Of a stretch of DNA of 64,000 nucleotides, positions 1 through 11,015 are shown piece after piece. The stretch is from the NCBI GenBank assembly GCA_964019335.1, contig OZ025686.1, forward strand, positions 186,001 to 250,000, read 5' to 3'. Made by a program: the position numbers and the translations under genes. Below the pieces are notes generated by a model. It saw only the letters and a program-made list of their open reading frames with translations. It was not told the origin of the DNA and did not search any database. This DNA comes from Diplonema japonicum. Its lineage: Eukaryota; Euglenozoa; Diplonemea; Diplonemida; Diplonemidae. Position 1 is the stretch's first letter. Each line of letters begins with the position of its first letter.

Positions 1-663
1 GAAGGGCTCCGTCCCTGTCAGCATCAAGTACGTCAAGACACCTAATGCCCAGAGGTCGTTTGGTTGCCGGTAACCTCTGCGCTTTAGCATTTCAGGTGAC
101 ATGTATTTCTGGGTCCCAACAGGTTTTTCAAGGGGGTCTTTGTTTGGGGGAAGGCTCTCGGCTGAACCGAAATCTATGAGTTTCACACAGTGCGTTGCAG
201 TTGATGGGAACATGACATTGGACGGTTTGATGTCTCTGTGGATGAGGTGCTTTGTGTGGAGGCATCCCAGTGCCTCAAGGAGCGTCTTTACTATCGTTTT
301 TGTGTTTTGTTCAGATAGTCGCTTCTTCGCGGCCAACCTGTCGCTGAGGTCGTCCCCGCCCACCCACTCGAGGACGGTGTAGAAAGTTAGCTCGTCTTCG
401 AGTAGATCCAAAAATTTAACGACGTGTGCGCTGTCTATTAATTTCAACCCGTCCATCTCCTTCCTCACTAAGTGTTCTATCCCTCTCATTTTCTTCTTCG
501 TCACCTTCACCGCTACCGTCTTCCCATCCGACTTTCTCACCGCCTTGTACACCACGCTGTACTGCCCCTCACCTCGGGCCCTGTCACTGATTTCGTAATG
601 CTGCAAAACATTACTGAACTCCTTGCATATTCGTGGCCTCACGACGATTTCGCTGTCGTTCAT
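1..663 (-). CDS. Protein kinase, CAMK-like (3' end outside window)
   Basis: Ser/Thr protein kinase catalytic domain; 221 residues are visible and the C-terminal lobe runs off the left edge. Seen: glycine loop GEGQYSVV (31-38), ATP-anchoring Lys53 in AVKV, catalytic HRDIKPSN (142-149), DFG (164-166), activation-segment SPE (189-191) in place of APE, and subdomain IX DLWALGVLTYLMLTG. All residues needed for catalysis in this stretch are present, so it should be active. The DLWALGV/YLMLTG pattern is closest to calcium/calmodulin-type (CAMK) kinases; the substrate cannot be told. The start is the first in-frame ATG (661-663); an ATG five bases upstream in another frame ends at once in TGA. Confidence 0.85.
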   Translation of the reverse strand, partial: MNDSEIVVRPRICKEFSNVLQHYEISDRARGEGQYSVVYKAVRKSDGKTVAVKVTKKKMRGIEHLVRKEMDGLKLIDSAHVVKFLDLLEDELTFYTVLEWVGGDDLSDRLAAKKRLSEQNTKTIVKTLLEALGCLHTKHLIHRDIKPSNVMFPSTATHCVKLIDFGSAESLPPNKDPLEKPVGTQKYMSPEMLKRRGYRQPNDLWALGVLTYLMLTGTEPF

Positions 664-1086
664 ATCATGGTGTGGGGGAGGGATGCGCCTTTTCTTCTTT
701 TTCTTTTTCTTTTTTGAAAAAAAGAGAAATTTGTTGTTCAATGGGGGGGCAGGGTGGCAATAGGAATAATAACGGTAAGAATAATGTAAAATAAAAAAAA
801 ACTCGATAAAATTTCAGTGTGCATGGGGGTGCTCACTAAAAAAAAACTCAATCCCGACTTGAGAAAGCCTCTAAAAAAAGAAAATAAAAACACGACTTCA
901 CCTGGGTGGGGGGAACAAAATGTCTACCTTCCCCATTCCTTCTATTTCTGCCTAAACACGAAAGGGATGTGAGAATGTGTTTCGGGGTGCCAGGTGCTAG
1001 GAAAAAAAAAAAAAAAAGACGATGCGTAAGGGCGGACCACCCCTTAAAAAAAACTCCACTAACGAGGAAACGTGAGAAGTTATCAT
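664..1086. other. Intergenic spacer, A/T homopolymers
   Basis: No gene seen. It holds short A and T runs, for example around 785-800 and 1003-1017, between the kinase start and the end of the M16 peptidase gene. Confidence 0.6.
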
Positions 1087-4000
1087 CTAACACTTTATAT
1101 CTTTCGGGTGCAGAGGCATGCTTGCCTTCCAGACCTGCGGGTTCTGTGCATCTACGTGTACAATGCTGGCTTCAACATCGTCCAGCTGCCTTGTAACCGA
1201 TGCTTGCAAGCCAGGCATATCGGTCTCAGCGTGGGCGTCAGAAAAGTTGTACACAGACACGACCTTCCTTTTACAAGGGTCCGTCCAGCTCTCAGGGCGG
1301 ATGTGAGTGTGGTAAAACTCCACAAGCCCTTCCTTGGTAACTTTCTCCAGCTCAGCAACAATGCGCTGTGTTGTTATGTTATGATTTGCTTTTTTTTTTT
1401 TCTCCCCCCGGTTGAAGTAATACCTTTTCCTTGTCCCACCCCAGTCCGTGGAGAACCTTCTCCCTGATCTCTGAGTAAAGCTGCCCAAGGTTCCCGGGCG
1501 GAACTAGCAGTTTTTGTTTCGCACTGGAGATCACCTCCTTCAGGTCGTTCTCGCTGAACCCCCGCAGCTCCTCCTCTGTCTCCTTCAAGAACGCATCGAC
1601 ACGTTCGTGAAGTACCGACGGCGGCTGTACACCAGACTGCACCTTGAAGTTCAAGCTGAGCACGCCAAACGAACACGCGCTTGAAACACTAACAATGTAC
1701 CCAAGTTGCTGCTTTGTACGAAGTGATGTGAAAAAACGTGGCGAGATAATCTGGTGAAGCACCTCCATGTGGGCAGACATCTGGTACGTGTAAGGGCCGA
1801 GCTGGTAATGGAGTATAAGTGAAGAGTCTAGATTAGTGGGGTTCGGTGTGTGTTCGAGAATCCTGTGCTCGGCAAGTGGTGTTTCCGGTAAGGCCACCCT
1901 ATGGGGAATGGGAATCTCGCAGTGGGGAGCGTTTGTGTCCCTGCCATAGTTGTGTGCGCGAAGCGTCGCTGCAAGGTTCTTCGCGATGTCGCTGCTTGCC
2001 TCCCTCTGCTTGTTCCCGATCGCTATCACCTTCATGTTGCACGATTTCTTCACGTCTTCAAAGAACTTCACCACCGCTTCCCACGTCATGTTCCTCACCT
2101 CCTTGTCTGTCTCCGCATAGGGCGGAATAACCGTGTTGATCACTTGCGACAAGTGTGTCGCCCCTAGTTCGAGGGGGTTCTTCGTGTTTCTCGCCTCGAT
2201 CTCCCTGATCCTCTGTTCCTTCACCATGTTGAAGGTCGCTTCCTTTATATCCATTGTGAGGATGGCCTTGAGCAGTGCCTCCGTGATGGCATGCATCTTG
2301 TCGTCGTATCCGGTAACAAAAATTGAGAAGTACCCGTAGAGGAGGGAGTAGCTGAAATGCCATGGGTTGACATCCTCGAGTTCGTAAAATTGCTCAGATA
2401 GATCGATGGAGAGGATCTTGGAGACAAAAACGGTGGCAGCCTGTCCGAAAGGGGTGCTGGTGATGTCCGGAGATTCCATGTCCATTTTGAGGTACATCAT
2501 AGGGGTGTTGAAGGCAGCTTGCTTCCAGCACGTGGTGACAAGCCCTTTTGTGGACTCCTCGACCTCCACAAGATATTCAGGGTCAGCCGTTGGGTTCTCC
2601 CCCTCATACACTTCGGTTGTCTCAGGAAGGAACTTCAAGGGTGGTGGGAGCGTGTACCTCCCCACATCGCACCTTGTCGCCGCCTGGCTGTACTCTGCAT
2701 CGGTGATGTCCTTCAAGCTGTACTTCACGCCCCACCAAGGCTCCGTCTGCAGCTCAGCGTGTTCCTCAGGATGCTCATCCGCTATCATAACCAACATGTT
2801 TTTCGCCTCGAGATCCCCTAACCTTTCCTTCAGGTCATCCACGTTTAGCTCCCCCAACAACTGCTTCCCGGAAAGGAATTCCTCTGGCTCGTCGCTATGC
2901 CTCAGCTTCGCCGCGTATGCGGAGGCGCACGCGGAGCTCCTTATCTTACTGCTGGTGTCAAATTTCAGCTGCGCTACATGTCTTTCCTCCTCCCACACCC
3001 TCTTAGCTTCATCCATGTTCCCCTTCATCATTTCGATGAAGCTGAACAACTCCGCCAACACTTCAAAGGGGCGTCCGTGTCCCTCGTCCGTCAGCGTGAA
3101 GGAGACGGAAAAATGCCCGAAGTTGTCTATAATGGTCTCCGACGTCGTCAGACCGGAGATCCACCCCTTGTCGCGGAGGTACATGCATAGGGACCCCTTG
3201 CCCTCGTGGCCGAGGACGTGCGTCAAAACCCTGGAGTTCCGCTGCTTCTCGGGAACAATCTTGGAGTACGGGAACCTAACGTTCATACTCTTCTTCTTTC
3301 CGATGGGGAGGTAGTAGGCGATCTTGCCAAGCTCGGAAGGTGTGAAGTGGCTGCCTTCCCAGTCAACCTTCTTTTGAAGGCCTTTCGAGGTAACCTTTGT
3401 GAACCCCTTAAGTACCCACGACTCCATCTCATCGAGGGAGTGGTCCGACCGCATCACAAGGCTCATTATGTCCGCGGAGTAGTTCTCTGCGTAGAATGCG
3501 GAAAGCTTTTCTCTTATGTCGATACCCTTCTCCTTGGGGGTATCGAGGAGGGTGTGGAGGTTGCCGGAGCCAAACTTTGAGAAGTCGTGCTCATGGTTGG
3601 AAAGATGCTTCATGAGGTAGTAGCTGCGTTTGGAATCGCCGAGAAGGTTCTTGTGGTACTCAGACTCGATTGCATTGAGCTCCCTTAGGGTTGCGTCCTC
3701 TGTGAAGAGAGGGGACACAAAGAAGTTCAGGAAACGGTCAACGGCCCCCTCCAGGTAATCGCTGACTACGTGGAAATAGTAGCATGTAGTGGTCGTGGAG
3801 GTGTAGGCGTTGGCACCGCCACCATGTTGACGGAGGTACTGCTTGTACTCACCCTCTACGGGGTACGCTTCGTTCCCCAAGAACAGCATGTGCTCGCAGA
3901 AGTGCGCCATTCCCGGGACTTCCTTGGGGTCGCTCATGTGCCCCCTCGCCACAGCCAGTGCAACACTCGCAATCTCCTTCTCCTTCGGATTACTCACCAG

Positions 4001-4126
4001 CAGCACTGTCATTCCATTGTCCAACACCAAACCCCTGTGTTCGAGCTCATCATTCTTCGGCAGGATTGGCGTGAAGCGTGACTTTATTCCACTCATGGTT
4101 GCGAAGTTTGGAAGCACCCTTCTCAT
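1087..4126 (-). CDS. Insulysin-type M16A zinc metallopeptidase
   Basis: Homologue of insulin-degrading enzyme (IDE), a clam-shell peptidase that degrades short peptides in cytosol or organelles; 993 residues after splicing, close to the ~1000 usual for the family. The inverted zinc motif HxxEH is at 75-79 (HFCEH), followed by the downstream Glu in a SEYHKN motif. The C-terminal inactive half carries TKQQLGYIV, typical of IDE. One 58-nt intron (1366-1423, GTATTA...ACACAG) must be removed to join DKEK to RIVAELEK; without it the protein ends in a Lys run. The start chosen is MRRVLPNF; an alternative is MSGIKSRF at 4096. The longer open frame to 4237 is a translated A/T tract and is rejected. 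Confidence 0.93.
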
Positions 4127-4227
4127 GGCTACGGTGGGGGAGGGGGATTTTTTTTTTTTTTTTTTTTTTCCCAATAGCATTTCAAAAAAAAAAAAAATAA
4201 TAATAATAATAATAATAACTAAACTAA

Positions 4228-5673
4228 CTAAAGCCAAAAACCACCTTTAGCTGTGCACGACCCTCTCCGTATGCTGCCCTTTCTATACATTCCAGATCCT
4301 GTACGGGGGAGCTTGCCGGTGCTTGCCCCACCGATCATAAACGAAGGTTCCTCTTCGATATGACTGAAAGAAGAGAGTCTTCTGGAAAGAAGCCTCGTAG
4401 GAGGTTCCCGTGCAGGAGGATGGGGCGGTGCGCTCCCGCGAAGAGAAGAGGCGATTCCGGAGAGGGTGAGTGCGTAAGCGGTTTTTTTGTTTTCTCGGTT
4501 GGATTTTAGTTTTTTGCGGAGGACGTCAGCACGGGCCTGCCAGATGGCATCAAGGACAGGGTCGTCTCGACCCCGCAAAAGGATGTAAAAATACCACACG
4601 TACTCTCTGAGATAACCCCAGAGAAATGACCCGGAGTCAGCGTGTAATTTACCGATAATATTCGTTCGATGGCCCAACCCGATAGCAACGCAAAGCTGCT
4701 CGTGCTTGGACACCCACGTGGTTTGCGATCCTGTATCGCAGGACGGCGAACTGTCGTTGAGTAGATCAGGAGTTGTTTGAGTAGTTGCTTCCACAGTGTC
4801 CTTTCGAAGCTCATTGAGCTGGTGTATTGTCTTTTTTAGAGCGTCGTTTGAAACATTGACGATTCGGGTGAGCGACGGGTGAAGATTCGCTATATGAGTG
4901 TCGTCAGCGTCTTCAACAAAGGATCCGTCAAAAGATGCCGCAACGGCGTAATGAAGCCTTGCCGCGAACCGATAGAAAAACGAGAAGAATTGTTGCAATA
5001 AAACGTCTACCTTTGCAAGATTTTTCACGAGCCTCGCGAAGTTTGCGTTCATCCTGACAACGAACATCTTGACATATTGTAACAGACCGTTAAGCTCTTC
5101 AGACATGGGCTGGACTACCTCCTGAACAGAAACCAGGCTTGCGGTATGGATAAGGGTGTACCCTTCTATGGAATTCAGGTGGGAGATGACATCGGCTGGG
5201 TTATACTTGGAGAACAAAGGTTTTAACGACGATTCGTTGTGATTTTGTACCTTGTTTTTTAGAACACTCAAGTTCATGGCTATTTTAGGGTCCATTTTTT
5301 TGCACACGTTGCGGAGGCGAATATTTGTGTGAAGCCGACACGCTGTGCATTTGTCTACTCGCTGCAGCTCTTGTTCGCAGAATTCCACCAAAACATTTTT
5401 CGCGGTGTTTAAATCCCTCTCCAAACGTATCTGCTCCCTCCGTGGGATCTCCACCCCCACCGCCCCTGAGACGATGTCTTTCATGATTTCCCGTGCTATG
5501 TCCACTCCTTCGTCGCCTTCTTCCTCGTCTGCTGGGATGCTTTCCTTAACAGCATCTTTTACTTTTTTCAGAAGATCTTCCACATCCTTCACCATTCTGT
5601 ACGGCGTGCTGCACCTCTTTAAAACCACCAACACTTCTTTAAAATTCTCCTCTAAGAAACTGTGAAGACCCAT
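4228..5673 (-). CDS. Unknown helical protein (481 aa)
   Basis: Not recognised. The uninterrupted frame has normal codon use and good amino-acid complexity. The N-terminal 110 residues are acidic and helical (DVEDLLKKVKDAVKESIP). A CTAC pair lies near residue 130. The middle is rich in hydrophobic helices (QQFFSFFYRFAARLHYAVAASF; FLWGYLREYVWYFYILL) that could be membrane-associated or a helical bundle. The C-terminus is basic, Ser/Arg/Gly-rich and probably disordered, with possible phosphorylation sites. It lies 102 bp upstream of the M16 gene on the same strand. The call as a real gene rests on length and composition only; no function is proposed. Confidence 0.65.
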   Translation of the reverse strand: MGLHSFLEENFKEVLVVLKRCSTPYRMVKDVEDLLKKVKDAVKESIPADEEEGDEGVDIAREIMKDIVSGAVGVEIPRREQIRLERDLNTAKNVLVEFCEQELQRVDKCTACRLHTNIRLRNVCKKMDPKIAMNLSVLKNKVQNHNESSLKPLFSKYNPADVISHLNSIEGYTLIHTASLVSVQEVVQPMSEELNGLLQYVKMFVVRMNANFARLVKNLAKVDVLLQQFFSFFYRFAARLHYAVAASFDGSFVEDADDTHIANLHPSLTRIVNVSNDALKKTIHQLNELRKDTVEATTQTTPDLLNDSSPSCDTGSQTTWVSKHEQLCVAIGLGHRTNIIGKLHADSGSFLWGYLREYVWYFYILLRGRDDPVLDAIWQARADVLRKKLKSNRENKKTAYALTLSGIASSLRGSAPPHPPAREPPTRLLSRRLSSFSHIEEEPSFMIGGASTGKLPRTGSGMYRKGSIRRGSCTAKGGFWL

Positions 5674-5846
5674 TTCCCCCCCCCTTTTTTTTTTTTTTAA
5701 AAATAAATGTGCGTAAGTAGCAAGGATAAAAAAAAAAAAGAATATGGGGTGGAAGAGTGTTGTGGGTCAGGGAGGTGTGGGTAAGGGGAAGGCCCCTTTC
5801 TTTCTTTTTTTTTTTTTTTTTTAATTCCCCCGCTATTTCCCAGAAA

Positions 5847-5887
<41 letters not shown>

Positions 5888-6699
5888 CCACCGACTTCTT
5901 GTATTTTTCGGGTTTGACGAAGCAGGGGAGAATATGACTACGAAACAAAAGAAGAAGAAAAAAAAAGGGGAAAAAAAAAAGCCTCATTACAGCTTCATAT
6001 ATCGATGTCCTCACAGCATGGCTGCCACCACCCCCACATGTATAATGATGAGGCGGCTTTACAGTATTCCATCTTTTTTTCTGCTTCTTCTTTCAACGGG
6101 GGAGGGGAGAGAAAAGAAAATTGTGGTTTTTGTAGTTGTCGGTGTGCAGGGGCTGGACCGTATTTCTTTTTTTTTTTTTTTTTTTTAAATTTGCCAAGTA
6201 ATTCAAATTTTAATAACTCAATTACTGTAAAGAAAAAAAAAAGTAAAGAAAAACAAAATGACGGCAGTTCATCTTTTGTTTGGTTAGGGTTTGTTTTCAG
6301 GGGAAAAAAAATGTATTCTCCCCCCCCCCCCCCCCCCCCTCCCTCGTTCCTAAGAGCACTTTTTACTGGTTGTCAAGAGAGAAAGAATGTCAACAAAAAA
6401 ATCAGTGTTCAATTGTCCCACGCCGCCCGCTAAAACACTTTTACCCCTTCTTTTTTTTCCAAATAAAGATGCACAAAAAAGGAAAGGGGAGATTTTTTTT
6501 TTATTATTTTATTTTGAAAAAATAAAAGAAAGAAAGAAAGAAAAAGGCATCACTAATAAAATTAAAGTTGTCTACACCTCTCTCTTTTTTTTTTTTGCGT
6601 AATAGAAAAAACGAACAAAACAAAAAAAAACGAGAGGGAAATAATGAAGGAGGGGAAAACGCGGTTGACGGAGATAATTACCTTTTTTTATTTTTTCTT
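5674..6699. other. 1-kb low-complexity spacer
   Basis: No gene seen. Long T tracts (about 5804-5822 and 5850-5887), A tracts and a C tract (about 6321-6339) dominate. The open frames here translate only homopolymers (poly-Phe, poly-Lys, poly-Pro). Confidence 0.7.
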
Positions 6700-6748
6700 T
6701 TATTTTACATTCTTTGTTGCTTTGCCAAGTTCGACCTTTGTGTGTGTT

Positions 6749-6779
<31 letters not shown>

Positions 6780-6912
6780 AACTCCATTCTACTACACACC
6801 TTGGCTGCGTTGGTGGCAAACTTCAACGTGGATATAGTCTCAGGGACGTTGCTCCCCTTGGGAGATACATTCGCAAACATGAGACACTTGCAGTTTCCTC
6901 CCAATGAATCCT

Positions 6913-6962
<50 letters not shown>

Positions 6963-7093
6963 AATACCTGAAGCAACATTGTAAGCTGGCTATTCCTGAA
7001 CGGGATGTGATCCTTTTTATTAGCAAGAGAACTGATGCAGAGACCCAGTTGCGTGAGGGATTTGTTGATGTGAGTTGCTTCGATTTTACGATC

Positions 7094-7128
<35 letters not shown>

Positions 7129-9671
7129 ATTTCTTTCCACACCTCGACTTCACTTTGCTTAAGACGTTCTGAACCCGCCAAATCGACCAAATGCAGCTTA
7201 CCGTTGATGCTCTGCCCGGTGTTTTTGTTCGTTGCAACAATCCACACAGACAGGACACAATGAGACCTCGAAGAATGCTCATTCATACTTGTCCCGGCAA
7301 TAGAACGGTTCGCATACGCAGCTTCAAGTGCATCGACAACCTGTTCAGTACTCTCCACCTTGGTACGCTGCAGCGGGTTCAGAGTAACGTCACGATCCCC
7401 CTTGGTAGGAGGGCTCACTTTTACAGGCGATCTCTTATTCTGTAAATCGAAAATCTTGTCATTGTACACCTCGAGTACAGATACAGACAACTCGTAAGCA
7501 TAGTCAGCAGAGCGTTCATCTGCTATTTTAAATAGTTCTGAGACTGTTCGGAAGTTGACACCCCTGTCGTCCTGAGGACCCTCCATGGTGTAGGTTTTAC
7601 CAGAACCGGTTTGGCCGTACGCGAAAATGCACACGTAGTACCCATCGAGGACGGATATAGCAAGGCCCTTGGCCTCGTCGAAGACCTCTAGTTGCGTAGC
7701 GGACTGTGGGAAGCATTTGTCGAACTCGTATGTCTGGGTTTTGCCGTTTCCAGGGTCCTTTACCTTCAAGGTCATATCGTCGTCGAGTGTAACGCACTCC
7801 TCGTCTGAGGGCTTTATTCTGCAGTAGACCCTGATGTTGCCCTTGAGTTCCATGAGTTGGTTGTATAGTTCCCGTCTTCTTTTTTCTTCCTTTTTGTAGC
7901 GTTCTATCGCGAATTTTAAGTGTTCGTCGTTTTCCGTCATTTTTTTTATGGCGTCGTCGGCTGTTTTTCGGAGGGAATCGCGTTCCGCGGTCCATTCTGA
8001 CATTTGTGATTCGATCTCTGCGGCACGTGCCAGAGCTGACGAGGCGTTTTTGACTGCATCTTCTCGTTCTTGTTTTGCTGCGTCGCATTGTTGTGAGAGC
8101 TTTTCGATCTCGTTTTTCGCTTCCGCGCATTCTTGGTTTTTCGCTTCTAATAATTTCGACGCCTGCTCGCCTTCTTCAGCGAGGGCTCTCAGTTCAACCA
8201 GTTCCGCTTCCGTGTCGGCTCTCGCTTCTTTTTCCTTTGTTAGCTCGCTGACAGAGCTTCCGCCTTCTTTCTTCAACAATTCAATCTCTTGCAACAATTG
8301 CTTTCTTTCCTCGTCGAAGGCCTTCCCGTTCGGCTTTTCCTGTCCTTCGTTCGTTGGTGTCGATGATTTCTTCGCCTTCTCCTTCTCCAACCGCTTCTCG
8401 AGCTTTGTGTTGTACTTTTCCAACGCGGCAAGGTCTTCTTCCAACACAGCGACCTTCTTTTCCGTCTTTTTAAGACGCTTTGTCTTCTCTTTAACCTCCT
8501 CTTTGAGGGCAATGGTGTCTTCAGAAGCCTCAGCGGTAGTATTCTTCGGTGAGTGGTCTGTCTCTGCCTTCCGTTTGCCTCTTGATATGATGACAAGACA
8601 GGACTCTGTGTACCATGAATCTTCACCCGCTGCATTTCTAACACGATAGGGCATGGCTGCCCCGTCGCCTTGGTCTTCGACAATGGTGCCCTTGTCTCCT
8701 GGTTTAATACAGCCTTCGAGGTCGTTGGCGAAATCGGAGAGCGCGACCACGTCGTGCTTGTCGGGCCGTTCTCGTGGGGGTGGCGACGGGGAAGGTGAGG
8801 GGGAGGGTTTTTTCTGTTTCACTTTTTCCTCCTTCCTGCTCTTCGCTTCTTCCTTCTCGTCGGGAAGGTCCACGAGTTCATCCTCATCGAAGTCTTCATC
8901 CACACTAGACCGCCTGCTTCTTCCACGTGCTTTTTCTTTCAATGCTTCTACCTCCGCTCGCAGGCTTGCTGTGATACGGTTGGACTCTTGTAAACTGTCC
9001 TGCACGGCTACGTCTAACCACCGTTGCAGTGCCTCATCAGGTGTGTCTTTGTACTCTCTAGGCTTTGGGGATGGCTTGTCGGACTCTTGTGCAATGGTTT
9101 TCCAGTCCTCCAGTTCCAGCTGCAGTCTCCGTTCTTTTTCATGGGCGGAGGCGAGTTGCCGCTTCAGCACTGAGAGTTGTGTGTTGATGGCAGCTGCGTC
9201 GGACTTGAGTTTTTCTTTTTCAGCCTCCGACTTCGCCGCCACGTCTCGGAGCTTCAAGTTCTCTTTGGTGATAGCTTCAACTGTTTTCTGCAGCTTGTTG
9301 ACATTCGACTTCATTTTCAATGTTTTTTCGTCTTGTTTGGTGTCATCGCCACCACTGTCAGAGTCGAACCCCAGCTCCAGCCTGAGCTTTTTGTTCTTGT
9401 CGTCCGCTGTTGAAAGCCGTTCTGTGGGCGTCGAGAGCGGCAGCTGCTTCAGCTCCATCGGTCTGTTGAACCTCGGCCTGTCCTCCACCACCTTCACGTA
9501 CGTCGAAGGGAAGATCCCCATTTCCCCGTTGCCTTTCCTCCCGATCCACCACCCGCTCTTGTCCTTTTCCTCAACGCTGATTCTCTCACCAGGCTTCAAG
9601 CTGATCTGGTTGTTCTCCGCTGCCGAATAGGGGTACATGACCTCCACCAAGATCCGGTCTTTGCTCGACAT
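6700..9671 (-). CDS. Kinesin-14 (C-terminal motor) with N-terminal SH3 domain
   Basis: Minus-end-type kinesin, 934 residues after removing three introns. Order: SH3 domain (about 5-62; SGWWIGRKGNGEMGIFPSTYVKVVED), coiled coil, a second SH3-like/beta domain (about 304-360; SDFANDLEGCIKPGDKG), long Glu/Lys coiled coil, then the motor from about 605 preceded by the kinesin-14 neck (LKGNIRVYCRIKP). P-loop GQTGSGKT and switch II LVDLAGSE are intact. Introns: 7097-7142 (GTGTGG...AAAG), 6911-6967 (GTATTT...CCAG) and 6736-6799 (GTGTGT...AAAG). They join SEVE to GDRKIEATHINKSL, MLLQ to DSLGGN and NAAK to VELGKATKNVK-stop, all canonical kinesin-14 sequence. The start at 9671 was chosen because it begins the SH3 domain; the open frame to 9899 overlaps the next gene. 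Confidence 0.92.
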
Positions 9672-9763
9672 TTTGTTACGATGAAGGGGCCCACCCCGCC
9701 CCCTGTACCACCCCTCTGTAGAGAATCTTAAAAAAAAAGAGAAAAAGAGAAAATAAATAGACA

Positions 9764-10480
9764 CTACAGCTGACGAAAGACGCCTTCCTCGAGTAAGTCG
9801 TGGATGTAGCTCCTGCGGATGTCCCAGGCACGTCGTGGGATGGAGGTGTTGGTGCGGTTGCGGATGTTGACGTAGATAGTGGTGGGGCGGGGGCCCCAAC
9901 GCTCATTCTCGCAATAGAGGTCTAGCTGAGTGGCGGCTTCTGGTTTGTACTTCAGTTGGGAAGTAATGTTGAGCTCGGTTCGGATCTGTCTCGCGACCCT
10001 CTTCACGTCCCACGTCCGCGTGAAGTCCAAAGAGTAGATAGCGATCACATGGACATCTGATTCCGGGGTGGCCGGCGACACCTTCGCCACACCGCACCCA
10101 AGCCCTGTGGTGTACAATGCCACGCACACCCGCTCCCATAGATCGTCTACTTCATCTCGTTCCGCCATCAGAATCCATTTCCCCAGCGTGTAGTTGTGTT
10201 TCGTGAACAATGGCGTGATGGCCGCCATGTCCACTTGGTGGACCTCCCTTGCTGCGTCCCGTTGCAACAGCTCCACTGGTACCTTTTTGTTAAACTCTTG
10301 TTCCAGCTTTGGGTGCACCGGAGGTGGTTCCCACATCTCATGCTGGTAATGTGCGCAGATCCACGGTGTGACTGTGTTCGACGTCCTGCTGGGCGGCAGC
10401 CGTGTCACAAACTCCAGCACGCTCTCCCCGCTTTTCTTGTAAGCCCACGTACCTACTTTCGGCACTAGCTCGCGCATCAT
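9764..10480 (-). CDS. BLES03/UPF0696 (DUF1917) family protein
   Basis: 238 residues. Resembles the BLES03/C11orf68 family, whose fold is related to eIF4E. Seen: KWILMAERDEVDDLWERVCVAL followed by GCGVAKVSP, matching the family pattern of a conserved Trp strand and helix, then a basic strand-rich C-terminus (VHVIAIYSLDF; RVARQIRTEL). The molecular role of the family is not firmly known; RNA or cap binding is only suggested by the fold. Two adjacent ATG codons (10480 and 10477) are possible starts. It lies 93 bp upstream of the kinesin start on the same strand. Confidence 0.7.
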   Translation of the reverse strand: MMRELVPKVGTWAYKKSGESVLEFVTRLPPSRTSNTVTPWICAHYQHEMWEPPPVHPKLEQEFNKKVPVELLQRDAAREVHQVDMAAITPLFTKHNYTLGKWILMAERDEVDDLWERVCVALYTTGLGCGVAKVSPATPESDVHVIAIYSLDFTRTWDVKRVARQIRTELNITSQLKYKPEAATQLDLYCENERWGPRPTTIYVNIRNRTNTSIPRRAWDIRRSYIHDLLEEGVFRQL

Positions 10481-10670
10481 TTTCTTATATTAGAAAAAAA
10501 AAAAAAAAAAAAGAGGGTGCCCCTCGTTCCCCCCTCCTCCTCCTGTTTCAATTTTAGAAAAACACTCTTTTTGTGCAAATGCGAAGAATACACTTCGTTC
10601 TCGATCGATGCAGGGGGGGGGGAGGGTCATCTAGAAAGATGAAAAACCATTTTTTTTTTCCCCTCCAAAA

Positions 10671-11015
10671 TTACAGTTTCGCACGAGGCCTTATGAGCCC
10701 GGTTCGTTCTGCGTAGATAGTAGAAGCCCTTCGGAGGACAATTTGCAACACACGCCACTTCAGCCCTGCTGGGAGAGCCATCACTAGGAGGACGTCTATC
10801 ACCAAGCGGGGGTCAACATCGGCAGCCTCCGTTGTTGTTTTCTTGATTTCTTCTAGAGTCCTCAGGACAATCGATTCGCTTCTAAGGTCTGCAATGAAGG
10901 CCGCTATCTTATCAGGTCTTTCTTCTTGTATTCTGTTGCATAACGCAATCGCCAAGCTTTGTACCACGTCGTACTGCACTGCCTGGGTGAATTTACTTTT
11001 AATTCCGTTTCTCAT
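10671..11015 (-). CDS. Small helical protein, unknown (114 aa)
   Basis: Not recognised. The frame is uninterrupted with non-repetitive sequence predicted to be nearly all helical (VVQSLAIALCNRIQEERPDKIAAFIADLRSESIVLRTLEEIKK). It is flanked by homopolymer spacers on both sides, so it stands out as coding by composition. It could instead be one exon of a larger gene. Confidence 0.55.
   Translation of the reverse strand: MRNGIKSKFTQAVQYDVVQSLAIALCNRIQEERPDKIAAFIADLRSESIVLRTLEEIKKTTTEAADVDPRLVIDVLLVMALPAGLKWRVLQIVLRRASTIYAERTGLIRPRAKL

Noticed and set aside
4127-4237. N-terminal Ile/Phe/Lys-run extension of the M16 peptidase; similar Lys-run extensions of the receptor, the TRF4-like proteins and the GST
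   Set aside because: They are translations of A/T homopolymers in the leader; the next Met starts recognisable protein or a signal peptide.
5757-6602. Several plus-strand open frames in the 1-kb spacer
   Set aside because: Their products are mostly poly-Phe, poly-Lys and poly-Pro from homopolymers; no exon signals.
9672-9899. 76-codon N-terminal extension of the kinesin
   Set aside because: It overlaps the BLES03-like gene in another frame and passes through a spacer with an acceptor-like site (ending at 9716); the SH3 domain starts at 9671.
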